In this document: positions 14,618 to 22,482 of the stretch, in pieces
Numbering within the stretch: position 1 is the first letter of the stretch
Layout of the letters: each line of letters begins with the position of its first letter
Source of the DNA: an uncultured bacterium
GTDB taxonomy: Bacteria > Verrucomicrobiota > Kiritimatiellia > RFP12 > UBA1067
NCBI GenBank assembly: GCA_902780865.1
Contig: CACZHC010000013.1
Span: 1 to 33,163, forward strand
Length of the DNA stretch: 33,163 nt
Direction of reading: 5' to 3'
The notes under the pieces: generated by a model
Database searches by the model: none
Told to the model about the DNA's origin: nothing
The model's input: the letters and a program-made list of their open reading frames with translations, nothing else
Translations under genes and position numbers: made by a program

Positions 14618-16425
14618 CTCTCGACAACATACGCAACTTCTGCATCATTGCGCACGTCGACCACGGGAAGACGACGCTTTCCGACCGTATCCTCGAGCTT
14701 ACGCATGCGATATCGCAGCGTGAGCTCAAGGAGCAGACTCTCGACGCGATGGACCTCGAGCGCGAGCGCGGCATCACGATCAAGTCGCACCCCGTCTCGA
14801 TGCACTACACCGCGAAGGACGGCAAGAAGTATCTCTTCAATCTCCTCGACACGCCCGGACACGTTGACTTCGCCTACGAAGTCAGCCGCTCGATGGGTGC
14901 GTGCGAAGGGGCGCTTCTCGTCGTCGACGCCGCCCAGGGAGTCGAGGCCCAGACCGTCGCCAACACCTACTTCGCCCAGGACGCGAAGCTCGAGATCGTC
15001 CCCGTTCTCAACAAGGTAGACCTTCCCGGTGCCGACGTGAAGGAGGTATCGCGCGAGATCGAGGACATTCTCGCGATTCCGATGGACGACCCGCTTCTCG
15101 TCTCCGCGAAGACAGGCATGGGCTGTCCCGATGTCCTGGAGGCGATCGTGAAGCGCATACCGCCGCCCACGACGCTTGGCGTAGACGCGCCGCTTAGGGC
15201 GCTCGTCTTTGACTCCGTGTTCGACGAGTTCCGCGGTGTGATAACTTATGTCCGTGTCATGGACGGCTCGCTAAAGGCGGGGCAGGGCGTCGTATTCATG
15301 GGGAGCCATGTCTCGACTACCGTTCACGAAGTCGGCATCTTCTCCCCGACGAAGAAGCCGGTCGACCATCTCGAGGCTGGGCAGGTCGGCTACATCGTCG
15401 GCACGGTGAAGGACCCGAGCGAAATCAAGATCGGCGACACGGTGACGACGGCGAAGCTTGGCGCGACGGAACCGCTTCCCGGTTTCCAGGACATCCACCC
15501 GACTGTGTTTTGCGGCATATACCCGATGTCGACGGACGAGTTCCCCAAGGTTTCGGCGGGTCTTGAAAAGCTTCACCTCAACGATTCGGCGTTTACGTTC
15601 CACCACGAAAGTTCGCTCGCGCTCGGCTTTGGTTTCCGCTGCGGCTTCCTTGGGCTTCTCCACATGGAGATCGTCCAGGAGCGCCTGAGGCGCGAGTTCG
15701 GGCTCGACATAATCTCGACGTCCCCCGGTGTAGTCTACAAGCTGAAACTAAAGAACGGCGAGGAGAAAGATCTCGACAACCCGCTTCAAATGCCCGATCC
15801 TTCTGCGCTCGAGACAATCTCCGAGCCGATCCTAAAGTCGCGCATCATCACGCCGTCCGAGTCGATAGGCGACGTGATGCGCATCGTGATGGACCGCCGC
15901 GGACAGGTCGAGGGAACGGAGACGATTGACGCAAAGCGCGTGATGCTTCACTGCATGCTTCCCCTTAACGAGATACTGATCGACTTCCACGATACGCTTA
16001 AGTCGGTGAGCCACGGCTATGCCTCTATGGACTATGAGCCCGCGGGATATCAGGTCTCCGACATCGTGAAGATGGACATCCTCCTCAACGGCGAGACCGT
16101 CGACGCGTTCGCGACGATGGTACACCGCGCCAAGGCGCGCGCGAGGGGGCTTCAGATGTGCAAGGCGCTTGCCGAGACGATCCCCCCGCACCAGTTCAAG
16201 ATTCCGGTGCAGGCCGCGATTGGCAAGGAGATCATAGCGCGCGAAGACATCAGGCCTTTCCGCAAGGACGTTCTCGCGAAGCTCTACGGCGGCGACGTGA
16301 CGCGAAAGATGAAGGTCTTGGAAAAGCAGAAACGCGGCAAGGCGAGGATGAAGGAGTTCGGCCACGTCAACGTTCCTCAGTCCGCGTTCATCGCAGTCTT
16401 AAAGGGCACCATCAAGGACAAGTAA
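14614..16425 (+). CDS. lepA: Elongation factor 4 / back-translocating GTPase LepA
   Basis: This 603-residue translational GTPase has its full motif set: G1 AHVDHGKTTL, switch regions with RERGITIKSHPVSM, G3 DTPGHVDF, G4 NKVDLP and G5 SAKTG. The domains specific to LepA follow, including FRCGFLGLLHMEIVQERL and the C-terminal stretch ending in GKARMKEFGHVNVPQSAFIAVLK. Length matches the family. The GTG start at 14614 overlaps the potD stop (GTGA), so translation is likely coupled to a transporter gene, an unusual pairing. LepA acts on ribosomes and associates with the membrane in some bacteria; a functional link with polyamine uptake is only inferred from the overlap. Confidence 0.96.
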   Translation: MTLDNIRNFCIIAHVDHGKTTLSDRILELTHAISQRELKEQTLDAMDLERERGITIKSHPVSMHYTAKDGKKYLFNLLDTPGHVDFAYEVSRSMGACEGALLVVDAAQGVEAQTVANTYFAQDAKLEIVPVLNKVDLPGADVKEVSREIEDILAIPMDDPLLVSAKTGMGCPDVLEAIVKRIPPPTTLGVDAPLRALVFDSVFDEFRGVITYVRVMDGSLKAGQGVVFMGSHVSTTVHEVGIFSPTKKPVDHLEAGQVGYIVGTVKDPSEIKIGDTVTTAKLGATEPLPGFQDIHPTVFCGIYPMSTDEFPKVSAGLEKLHLNDSAFTFHHESSLALGFGFRCGFLGLLHMEIVQERLRREFGLDIISTSPGVVYKLKLKNGEEKDLDNPLQMPDPSALETISEPILKSRIITPSESIGDVMRIVMDRRGQVEGTETIDAKRVMLHCMLPLNEILIDFHDTLKSVSHGYASMDYEPAGYQVSDIVKMDILLNGETVDAFATMVHRAKARARGLQMCKALAETIPPHQFKIPVQAAIGKEIIAREDIRPFRKDVLAKLYGGDVTRKMKVLEKQKRGKARMKEFGHVNVPQSAFIAVLKGTIKDK

Positions 16426-16482
16426 TTTATTTGGGCGGTGTCCGATTGTTGCCATGCGCTTTTAGTCTGTGGCGAAGTGTGG

Positions 16483-16564
16483 TTGGCGGTGGAGCGAAGG
16501 TCCGAGCGAGCGGATACGGCGTATTCGCCGAGGTTCCGCGAGGAGGAGCCTTCGGACGCCGCCA
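16483..16564 (+). repeat. ~80-bp palindromic dispersed repeat, copy 2
   Basis: It is nearly identical to the reverse complement of 7378-7459, with a few substitutions at the flanks. It lies in the 160-bp gap between the converging lepA and mutL genes, where its stem-loops could also serve as a bidirectional transcript end. No T-run typical of an intrinsic terminator follows. Confidence 0.75.
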
Positions 16565-16585
16565 ACAAGCAAGCCGTGTGAATAG

Positions 16586-18379
16586 TTAGTTCTTCGCGAA
16601 GCGTCTGTCCAACTCGCGCGTCGACGTGAAGATCATCGTCGGCTTTCCGCCTGGGCTTATGTAGGGCATACGGCACGAGGCGAGTTCCTCGACGAGCTTT
16701 GTCGCGCCAGATTCGTCGAGCGCAAGAGACATTCCAGCGAAGGATCGCGCAATCGACTTCGCTACAAGCTCTTCGCGCCAGCGTTCGCCGCGCTTTGCGC
16801 CGCCTTCCGAGAGATCGCGTGCTACCGTAGAAATGACGTCGGCGGGAGAAAGCGCGCCGACAAGCTGAGGAACGGCGTCGATCTTGAATGTGTCGCGGCC
16901 GAAGGGCTCTATCTTGAAGCCCATCTGCTCGATGTCGCCTATCGCGGCCGTAATCCGCGCCGCGTCGACTGGCGAGAGGCGAATGGTCTCCGGGATTAGA
17001 AGCTGCTGCGATACCGCTGTCGGCTCTCCATTTCCCGAACGCGCAAGAAGACGCTCGAATGCGATGCGTTCGCGGGCGGCGTGCGGGTTTATGGTGACGA
17101 GCCCCGCATCGGTTTCGATGATAAGATAGCCGCTTGCCGTCGTCGCAAGGAATTTGAACCACTTCCACGGTCTTGCGTCAGTGTCGGCGGCGGCGATGGG
17201 AAGCTCGGTTGGAGTTGGAGTTGGAGTTGGAGTTGGAGTTGGAGTGGGAGTGGAGGAGTGAGGGAGTGGGGGAGTGGAGGAGTGAGGGAGTGGGGGAAGT
17301 GGAGTTTTTGCCCCGTTGGTTTCGATAGTCGTCGCTTCACTCGTCGTCTCGCCGCTTGTCGTTGGTCTAAGTCCGAGAGCTCCTTCAATCGCCTCTGCAA
17401 TCGCGCGCTTTACCGCGATGTTGTCGCGAAAGCGGACTTCTCTCTTTGTCGGATGGACATTGACGTCGACCTGGTTCGGCGGCAGCTCGATGAAAAGGAA
17501 AAGCGCCGGCTTTACGTCGCCCTGCCTGTGCGGATACGCCTCGCGTACGGCGTAGGCGATCGAAGGGGCCGTCGCCGGGCGTCCGTTCACAAACACATAC
17601 TGGTCGCGCCGCGTCGGCATCGAGAGATTTGGTTTTTCTATGTAGCCCGAGACACGTACGATGTTTCTCTGTGCGTCGGACGGTGGCGGAAGGGGAATCA
17701 AGCTCTCTACGAAGTCCGCCCCGTAGATGTCGAGCAGGCGGTCGGAGAGCGAAGTTGCGGGCGCGAGGCGGTATAGCTCTCGTCCGTCAACGACGAGCGA
17801 GAAGCCGATTCCGGGGTGCGCGAGCGCATGGACTGTGAATATCCCCTTTACGCGGCCTTCCTCCGTTGCGAAAGACCTGAGAAACTTGCGCCGCGCGGGG
17901 ACATTGCAAAAGAGGTCGCGAACCTCCACGAGCGTCCCCGGGGGACATCCCGCAGTGCTCGTCTCGACGAGCTCTCCTGCGTTTACGACTATTTGCGTTC
18001 CCTCGTCCGCATCGTGGCGGCGGGTCACGAGGGTAAAACGTGATACCGAAGCGATTGACGGAATCGCCTCTCCTCTGAAGCCGAGAGTGTCGATGTTCTC
18101 TATGTCGTCTACATCGAGGATTTTCGACGTCGCCTGCCTCTCAAGCGAGAGAAGGGCGTCGTCCTTCGTCATTCCGCAGCCGTCGTCGCGTACCGATACG
18201 AGCTTTCGCCCGCCCTGCGCGATGGAGACCTTTATGTTGGCGGCGCCTGCGTCCACCGAGTTCTCGACAAGTTCCTTCACGACGGACGCAGGACGTTCCA
18301 CGACCTCTCCCGCCGCGATCTTGTTCGCGACGTGCAGAGGGAGAACGTGGACGTGTCCGTCGCGTGCGGCCATTGTCAC
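16586..18379 (-). CDS. mutL: DNA mismatch repair protein MutL
   Basis: This 597-residue protein has the N-terminal GHKL ATPase of MutL: VANKIAAGEVVERPASVVKEL, VENSVDAGA, RDDGCGM and GFRGEAIPSIASVS, then the transducer domain ending with VNVHPTKREVRF. A linker (about residues 335-395) is Pro/Thr/Ser-rich and encoded by tandem repeats. The C-terminal dimerisation domain has NPHAARERIAFE where endonuclease-type MutL proteins have DQHA(X)2E(X)4E, and SPGGKPT where they have CPHGRP, so metal-dependent nicking may be lost. The GTG at 18379 overlaps the ftsZ stop; an ATG six bases further in (18373) is the alternative. It is the last gene of the division operon. Confidence 0.93.
   Translation of the reverse strand: MTMAARDGHVHVLPLHVANKIAAGEVVERPASVVKELVENSVDAGAANIKVSIAQGGRKLVSVRDDGCGMTKDDALLSLERQATSKILDVDDIENIDTLGFRGEAIPSIASVSRFTLVTRRHDADEGTQIVVNAGELVETSTAGCPPGTLVEVRDLFCNVPARRKFLRSFATEEGRVKGIFTVHALAHPGIGFSLVVDGRELYRLAPATSLSDRLLDIYGADFVESLIPLPPPSDAQRNIVRVSGYIEKPNLSMPTRRDQYVFVNGRPATAPSIAYAVREAYPHRQGDVKPALFLFIELPPNQVDVNVHPTKREVRFRDNIAVKRAIAEAIEGALGLRPTTSGETTSEATTIETNGAKTPLPPLPHSSTPPLPHSSTPTPTPTPTPTPTPTELPIAAADTDARPWKWFKFLATTASGYLIIETDAGLVTINPHAARERIAFERLLARSGNGEPTAVSQQLLIPETIRLSPVDAARITAAIGDIEQMGFKIEPFGRDTFKIDAVPQLVGALSPADVISTVARDLSEGGAKRGERWREELVAKSIARSFAGMSLALDESGATKLVEELASCRMPYISPGGKPTMIFTSTRELDRRFAKN
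17208..17297 (+). repeat. Tandem repeats inside the mutL linker (6-bp and 24-bp units)
   Basis: Six perfect GTTGGA units occupy 17208-17243, followed by one variant GTGGGA. Then a 24-bp unit is repeated twice without change (17250-17273, 17274-17297). On the coding (minus) strand they give a Thr-Pro run and a duplicated Pro/His/Ser/Thr octapeptide. Both unit lengths are multiples of three, so copy-number change would alter linker length without shifting the frame. Confidence 0.9.
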
Positions 18380-19482
18380 ACGTCCAGACTTATGCCGCGC
18401 CTGAGGAACGTCGGGATGTCGAGGTCTTCGCTGTTCCAGATCGTGGGCTCCGCGTTGTTGAATCGGCCTCTTCCCTGAGGGCCGACGATAAGCGTTTTCT
18501 CGGGGCGCTTTTTGCGCCTGTTGCTCATTACGCCGCCGGGGGTCTCCTCGGTGTCATCTTTGGCGTTGGCCTCAAAGAGCAGCAGGACGACGGAGATTCG
18601 CCCGGAGAACGTGTCTTCGTCGTTCACGGTTGCGAGCTCGAACGAGGTCGCCTGGTTGCCAAAGGCTGCGCGGACGCCGTCGGATATCGTGCTGATTTCG
18701 CTAAGCCTCAGATCGTCGCCGGCGAGCACGCCGCAGAGTATCGCCCTCACGGGGCCCGAGCTCGCCGCGAGAAGCGGTGCGCGTGTGAGCATGTCGCTGA
18801 TGTCCCTGGCCCGGTCGGGGCCCCGCGACGTGACCGCGGCAAATCTGCCGCGCCCCGCCTTTGCGACCAAGTGGCTTATGCGCTCGGCGTCGAGCCGCAG
18901 ATACCCTGGCTTCTCCACGAGACGCCAGAAGAGCGTGACGGCGGAGGCCATCGTGTCTACTGCGCGGCGCATTGCGTCGTCGAAGCGGTCTGCGTTTTCC
19001 ACGAGCTTGTCGAGCTGGATGAAGAAAGTCGCGCCTGCGGCTTCTTCGATCATCGGCATCACGCCGCGGGCCAGGCGCTGGCGGTCTTCGCCTTCGAACG
19101 AGAAAGGCGTAGTGGCGAAGACGATCGTCCGTATTCCAAGCGAGTCGAGCCGCTTGACGATCTCGAGCGTCGCGCCGCCGCCGGTTCCGCCGCCGAGCGA
19201 CGTCACCACTATGGCGAGCCTCACGCCTTCGATCTCCGGGTCTATCGAGTTTATGGAGTCCTCGGCGGCAAGCCGCGCCGCGACAAGGTTGCCGCCGGAG
19301 CCGTGGCCGGACAGCCTGTCTCCGCCTATCAGGAGGAAGTTCTCGTCGTCAGACGGCATTGTTGCGTCGGTGTCAACCGTGAGGAACCTCAGGTCTTCGC
19401 CGAAGGCGCGGCGAATCCCGCGCGCGATGGCGGAACCGCCGCCGCCTACGCCGATGAGCATCATGGATGACGAATTGCTCAT
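18376..19482 (-). CDS. ftsZ: Divergent cell division protein FtsZ
   Basis: This 368-residue protein sits between ftsA and mutL. The glycine-rich nucleotide loop GVGGGGSAIA (11-20) and tubulin signature LGGGTGGGA (96-104, normally GGGTGTG) are recognisable. The T7 loop that completes the GTPase site of the next subunit aligns as GYLRLDAER (193-201): relative to E. coli NxDxxD, Asn207 becomes Arg196, Asp209 is kept as Asp198 and Asp212 becomes Arg201. The C-terminal peptide DIPTFLRR (355-362) is a near-perfect match to the conserved FtsA-binding tail. A role in Z-ring assembly with FtsA is therefore likely, but GTP hydrolysis may be weak. Its ATG overlaps the ftsA stop. Confidence 0.88.
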   Translation of the reverse strand: MSNSSSMMLIGVGGGGSAIARGIRRAFGEDLRFLTVDTDATMPSDDENFLLIGGDRLSGHGSGGNLVAARLAAEDSINSIDPEIEGVRLAIVVTSLGGGTGGGATLEIVKRLDSLGIRTIVFATTPFSFEGEDRQRLARGVMPMIEEAAGATFFIQLDKLVENADRFDDAMRRAVDTMASAVTLFWRLVEKPGYLRLDAERISHLVAKAGRGRFAAVTSRGPDRARDISDMLTRAPLLAASSGPVRAILCGVLAGDDLRLSEISTISDGVRAAFGNQATSFELATVNDEDTFSGRISVVLLLFEANAKDDTEETPGGVMSNRRKKRPEKTLIVGPQGRGRFNNAEPTIWNSEDLDIPTFLRRGISLDV

Positions 19483-20675
19483 TTGAAGAACCTCCCCAGG
19501 ATTCCGTCGAGTATCGACTTGTCCTCGTCTGTGCGGCTTGCATACATGATTGCGCCGGCCACGGCCGCGAACGATGCCGGAAACTTCTCGTCGTCAAGCC
19601 CGTCGACGTGGATGGGCTTGCCGGTCCGCGCCGGCATGCCGAGCTCGCGCTGCACGAGTGCGTCGATGTCGCGCATCGCGGCGCCGCCGCCCGTCAGGAC
19701 GACGCCTGCGTGAAGGCGGTTCAGAAGGTCCTGGTCTTCGAGCGTTTCGCGTATGATCGTGAAAAGCTCCCTGAGCCGTGCGTTCACGACTGTGTCGAGC
19801 GCGCGGCGGGAGATTGTGCGCGTCTCCATGAGCGGCGAAGAGCCGGGCACCTTTACGCGCGAATCGCCGGGCGTTCCGATTAGGGCAGACGCGAAGTCGA
19901 TTTTCAGCTGCTCGGCCTGAGCGTTTGTCGTCTGGAACGCGTGGGCTATGTCGTTTGTCACGTGGTCGCCGCCTACGCCGATTACCCCGGTCGTCACTAG
20001 ATGGCCGTCGGAATAGGCCGCGTAGCCGGTGGAGCCGCCGCCTATGTCGAGGACGAGGACTCCGTTGCGCTTTTCGTGGTCTTCGAGAACAGCTTCCGCC
20101 GCGCATGTCACCGCGAAGAGCGGCTCGCGTATCTCGAGCTTTGCTTCGTCTGCTGCCGTGCGGGCGTTGTCGATCCTGTTGCGGTCGGCGTGTATCTGGA
20201 TGGTGTTGAGTTTCAGTATGCGGCCCGACATGCCGCGTGGCGCGGTTATGCCGCGAAGGGCGTCGACTTCGTAGTCCTGGTCGACGATGTCGAGGAATTC
20301 CCGGTCCCTCGGTATCTGCATCGCGCGCGAGCTCCCCAAGACCTCGTTAAGCTCCTCGGTTCCGACTTTCGAGCCCTCGATCGGCACCATCCCCTGGTAG
20401 TGGTCGGTCTTTATGTGCTGGCCGGAGACTACAAGGTAGGCGTTGCCGAGCGTTATCTTGCTCCCGGCGTCGGACTGCTTTTTTTCGATGGCGTGCAGGA
20501 CGCTCTTGATGGAGCTTGTCGCCTGCTTTATGTCGAGTATCTGGCTTTTGCGCACGCCGGTAGAGGGTATCTCGGCGTGGCAGGTGATCTTGAGGCGCCC
20601 GCCCGATTCCTCTTCCCCGATGGCGAGGACGGTCCGCGTCGTGCCTATTTCTATCGCGGCATAGAAGTTGCTCAT
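19479..20675 (-). CDS. ftsA: Cell division protein FtsA
   Basis: The 398-residue actin-like protein has phosphate loop 1 EIGTTRTVLAIG (about 8-19), an inserted 1C (SHS2) domain, phosphate loop 2 VLDIGGGSTGYAAY (about 207-220), and the adenosine loop VLTGGGAAMRDI. The C-terminal ILDGILGRFFK is a short amphipathic helix of the type that holds FtsA on the membrane. It tethers FtsZ filaments through the FtsZ tail, which is well conserved here. Neighbouring genes overlap by 4 bp at both ends, so ftsQ-ftsA-ftsZ are strictly co-transcribed. Confidence 0.94.
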   Translation of the reverse strand: MSNFYAAIEIGTTRTVLAIGEEESGGRLKITCHAEIPSTGVRKSQILDIKQATSSIKSVLHAIEKKQSDAGSKITLGNAYLVVSGQHIKTDHYQGMVPIEGSKVGTEELNEVLGSSRAMQIPRDREFLDIVDQDYEVDALRGITAPRGMSGRILKLNTIQIHADRNRIDNARTAADEAKLEIREPLFAVTCAAEAVLEDHEKRNGVLVLDIGGGSTGYAAYSDGHLVTTGVIGVGGDHVTNDIAHAFQTTNAQAEQLKIDFASALIGTPGDSRVKVPGSSPLMETRTISRRALDTVVNARLRELFTIIRETLEDQDLLNRLHAGVVLTGGGAAMRDIDALVQRELGMPARTGKPIHVDGLDDEKFPASFAAVAGAIMYASRTDEDKSILDGILGRFFK

Positions 20676-21517
20676 AGGGATTTCCTCTTTGTGTTTCCGT
20701 GTATCTCACGCTTGTGGCTGCGCGTCTCGCTTGGCGGCAGTGTCGCGTTCCAAACGCGGATGCTGTCGTCGATGCGAGCGGTATAGGCTTCCGACAGGCT
20801 TTTGAGCTGCGTTATCAGGTTCGGCATCGTCGCGGCAGAGGGTTCGTCCATGCCGTCCCAATATACATGGGCTACGCTGTAGTCGTTTCCGAGGACGATC
20901 GCGATGTAGTCTGGCGTTGATATGTCGGCTGCGACGACTGAAAGCTCCCTGAACTGTTCGCGGCAAACCTCGAGGAGCTTTAGGGCTGCAAGGGCATGGC
21001 CGGAGAGCTTGCTGCCCTTTGCCGTCCCTGGTGCGGCGGCTTCTTGGATTATGGGCAGCATCTGCGTCCCGTTCGACGAGATGAAGACGACGCCGTCGGT
21101 GTCGGCGACGCGCCCCGTGTCTTTTTTCTGCCCCTTGATTCCGAGACGTACGATTGGAACTCGTTCTTCTACTGTTATCGTCACTTTGTCGGGAAGGTGG
21201 CGCGCGATTGTGATGTCCCTGATGTTGGGAATTTTCTTCAGTGTCTCCCTGCGCCTCTCGTCAAAGTCGATTAGCGCGAGGTTCGCGCCGTTCCTAAGGC
21301 CGAACTCGTAGGCGATTATGTCCGAGCGGACCATCTTTCCGTCGGTGATCGACACCTGAGACGCAACGTCCGTTATGACGCATTGCTCAAGCCAGATGTC
21401 GCGTAGGCGGTTGTATGCCACGGCGAGGCCGATGATCGCGGCGATACATACGACGACACCGAGGGCGATCAGTATCCGCCGTCCGCCGTTCGAGCTTTTT
21501 ATCTTGTTCTCTTTCAT
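20672..21517 (-). CDS. ftsQ: Cell division protein FtsQ (POTRA-domain)
   Basis: This 281-residue bitopic protein has a short basic cytoplasmic N-terminus, one membrane helix (about 14-35, ILIALGVVVCIAAIIGLAVAY) and a periplasmic POTRA-like region (about 46-120) that includes RETLKKIPNIRDITIARHLPDKVTITVEERVPIV, typical of FtsQ/DivIB. The C-terminal beta domain is weakly conserved and ends in a basic tail. It is placed between ddl (5-bp gap) and ftsA (4-bp overlap), the classical dcw order. FtsQ links early FtsA/FtsZ assembly with septal peptidoglycan synthesis. Confidence 0.9.
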   Translation of the reverse strand: MKENKIKSSNGGRRILIALGVVVCIAAIIGLAVAYNRLRDIWLEQCVITDVASQVSITDGKMVRSDIIAYEFGLRNGANLALIDFDERRRETLKKIPNIRDITIARHLPDKVTITVEERVPIVRLGIKGQKKDTGRVADTDGVVFISSNGTQMLPIIQEAAAPGTAKGSKLSGHALAALKLLEVCREQFRELSVVAADISTPDYIAIVLGNDYSVAHVYWDGMDEPSAATMPNLITQLKSLSEAYTARIDDSIRVWNATLPPSETRSHKREIHGNTKRKSL

Positions 21518-21522
21518 CTATG

Positions 21523-22434
21523 TCAGTCGTGTTTGGCGCTTGCGAGTATGCGGTCGCAGACGCCGGCGAAGGTAAGCCCCGTCTTCATTCCCGCCTTCGG
21601 GACGAGCGAATGGGAAGTGAAGCCAGGAGAGGTGTTTAGTTCAAGCACATAGCAGCGCCCGAGCGGAGACACGCGGAAGTCGACGCGCGTGACGCCCCTG
21701 CAGCCGACGGCCTTGTAGGCGTCAACGGCGATCTTCTGCATCTTCCGTGCGAGCTCGCCGTCTTCGAGGAAGGGATAGCGCGTTTCATTCGAGTCGTATT
21801 TCTCGTGGTAGCCGTACCAGCCGTTGGGCGCGACGATCTCGAGGACGGGAAGCGGTTCGCCGTCGATCACGCCGACGGTGAATTCGCGACCGGGAATGTA
21901 TTCCTCGACGAGGACGGTCGGCGGCGACGACTTTGCGTTTTCGGCGCTGATGGCCTTGACCGCGTCTTCAAGCGCGCTTTTCCAATCCTCTTGCTTGGAG
22001 ACTTTCGAGATTCCGACGGAAGAGCCGTCGCATGGCGGCTTGACGACGACGGGAAGGGGAAGAGGGGATTTTTCCGTGTCGGGGTTCGCGAGCCCCCACG
22101 CGGCGGTCGGAACTCCGTTCATCTCGAGCACCATCTTCGTCTTGACTTTGTCCATTGCGATCTGCGAGGCCGCAGCGCCAGGGCCTGTGTAGGGAACGCC
22201 TATCTTGTCGAGAGCGAGCTGGACGCCGCCGTTTTCGCCCCAGCCACCGTGCAGGGCGATATAGGCGGCGTCAACGTCCTTTGGCATTGCATCGAGGTTG
22301 TCTGCGTCGAGGACGACAGGCACTACCTCGTATTTTCCGAGGCTTGCGAGCGCTTCTGCGACATTTCGTCCGCTCTGCAGCGAAACCTCGCGCTCGCTCG
22401 AAGTCCCACCCATCAAAACAGCAATTTTCTTCAT
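21523..22434 (-). CDS. ddl: D-alanine--D-alanine ligase
   Basis: The 303-residue ATP-grasp ligase joins two D-alanines for the peptidoglycan precursor. Recognised motifs are the N-terminal VLMGGTSSEREVSLQSG, HGGWGENGGVQ, PVVVKPPCDGSSVGISKV, VEEYIPGREFTVGVI and LELNTSPGFTSHSLVPKA, which covers metal and substrate binding. Length is normal. The first strand (KKIAVLMGG) begins right after Met1, so the start is firm, and the promoter at 22442-22450 lies 7 nt away, predicting a leaderless mRNA. It is the first gene of ddl-ftsQ-ftsA-ftsZ-mutL and diverges from murCB. Confidence 0.96.
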   Translation of the reverse strand: MKKIAVLMGGTSSEREVSLQSGRNVAEALASLGKYEVVPVVLDADNLDAMPKDVDAAYIALHGGWGENGGVQLALDKIGVPYTGPGAAASQIAMDKVKTKMVLEMNGVPTAAWGLANPDTEKSPLPLPVVVKPPCDGSSVGISKVSKQEDWKSALEDAVKAISAENAKSSPPTVLVEEYIPGREFTVGVIDGEPLPVLEIVAPNGWYGYHEKYDSNETRYPFLEDGELARKMQKIAVDAYKAVGCRGVTRVDFRVSPLGRCYVLELNTSPGFTSHSLVPKAGMKTGLTFAGVCDRILASAKHD

Positions 22435-22441
22435 TGCGGAT

Positions 22442-22450
22442 ATTATATCA
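22442..22450 (-). promoter_or_regulatory. Extended -10 promoter of the ddl-fts operon, predicting a leaderless mRNA
   Basis: On the minus strand the bases read TGATATAAT, then 7 nt, then the ddl ATG. Two AGGAGTC heptad units (22456-22469) lie in the position expected for a -35 element, reading TGACTCC on this strand. Confidence 0.68.
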
Positions 22451-22455
22451 AAAAT

Positions 22456-22469
22456 AGGAGTCAGGAGTC
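22456..22469 (+). repeat. AGGAGTC heptad repeat, two units
   Basis: Two perfect AGGAGTC units adjoin the ddl promoter. The same heptad forms a six-unit array at 22927-22968 on the other side of the inserted element and occurs inside aroB at 8815-8835. Confidence 0.8.
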
Positions 22470-22473
22470 AGTA

Positions 22474-22482
22474 CTTAGTAGT
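22474..22482. repeat. 9-bp target-site duplication, left copy
   Basis: CTTAGTAGT here is repeated exactly at 22909-22917, immediately outside the two terminal inverted repeats of the element 22483-22908. Confidence 0.85.
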
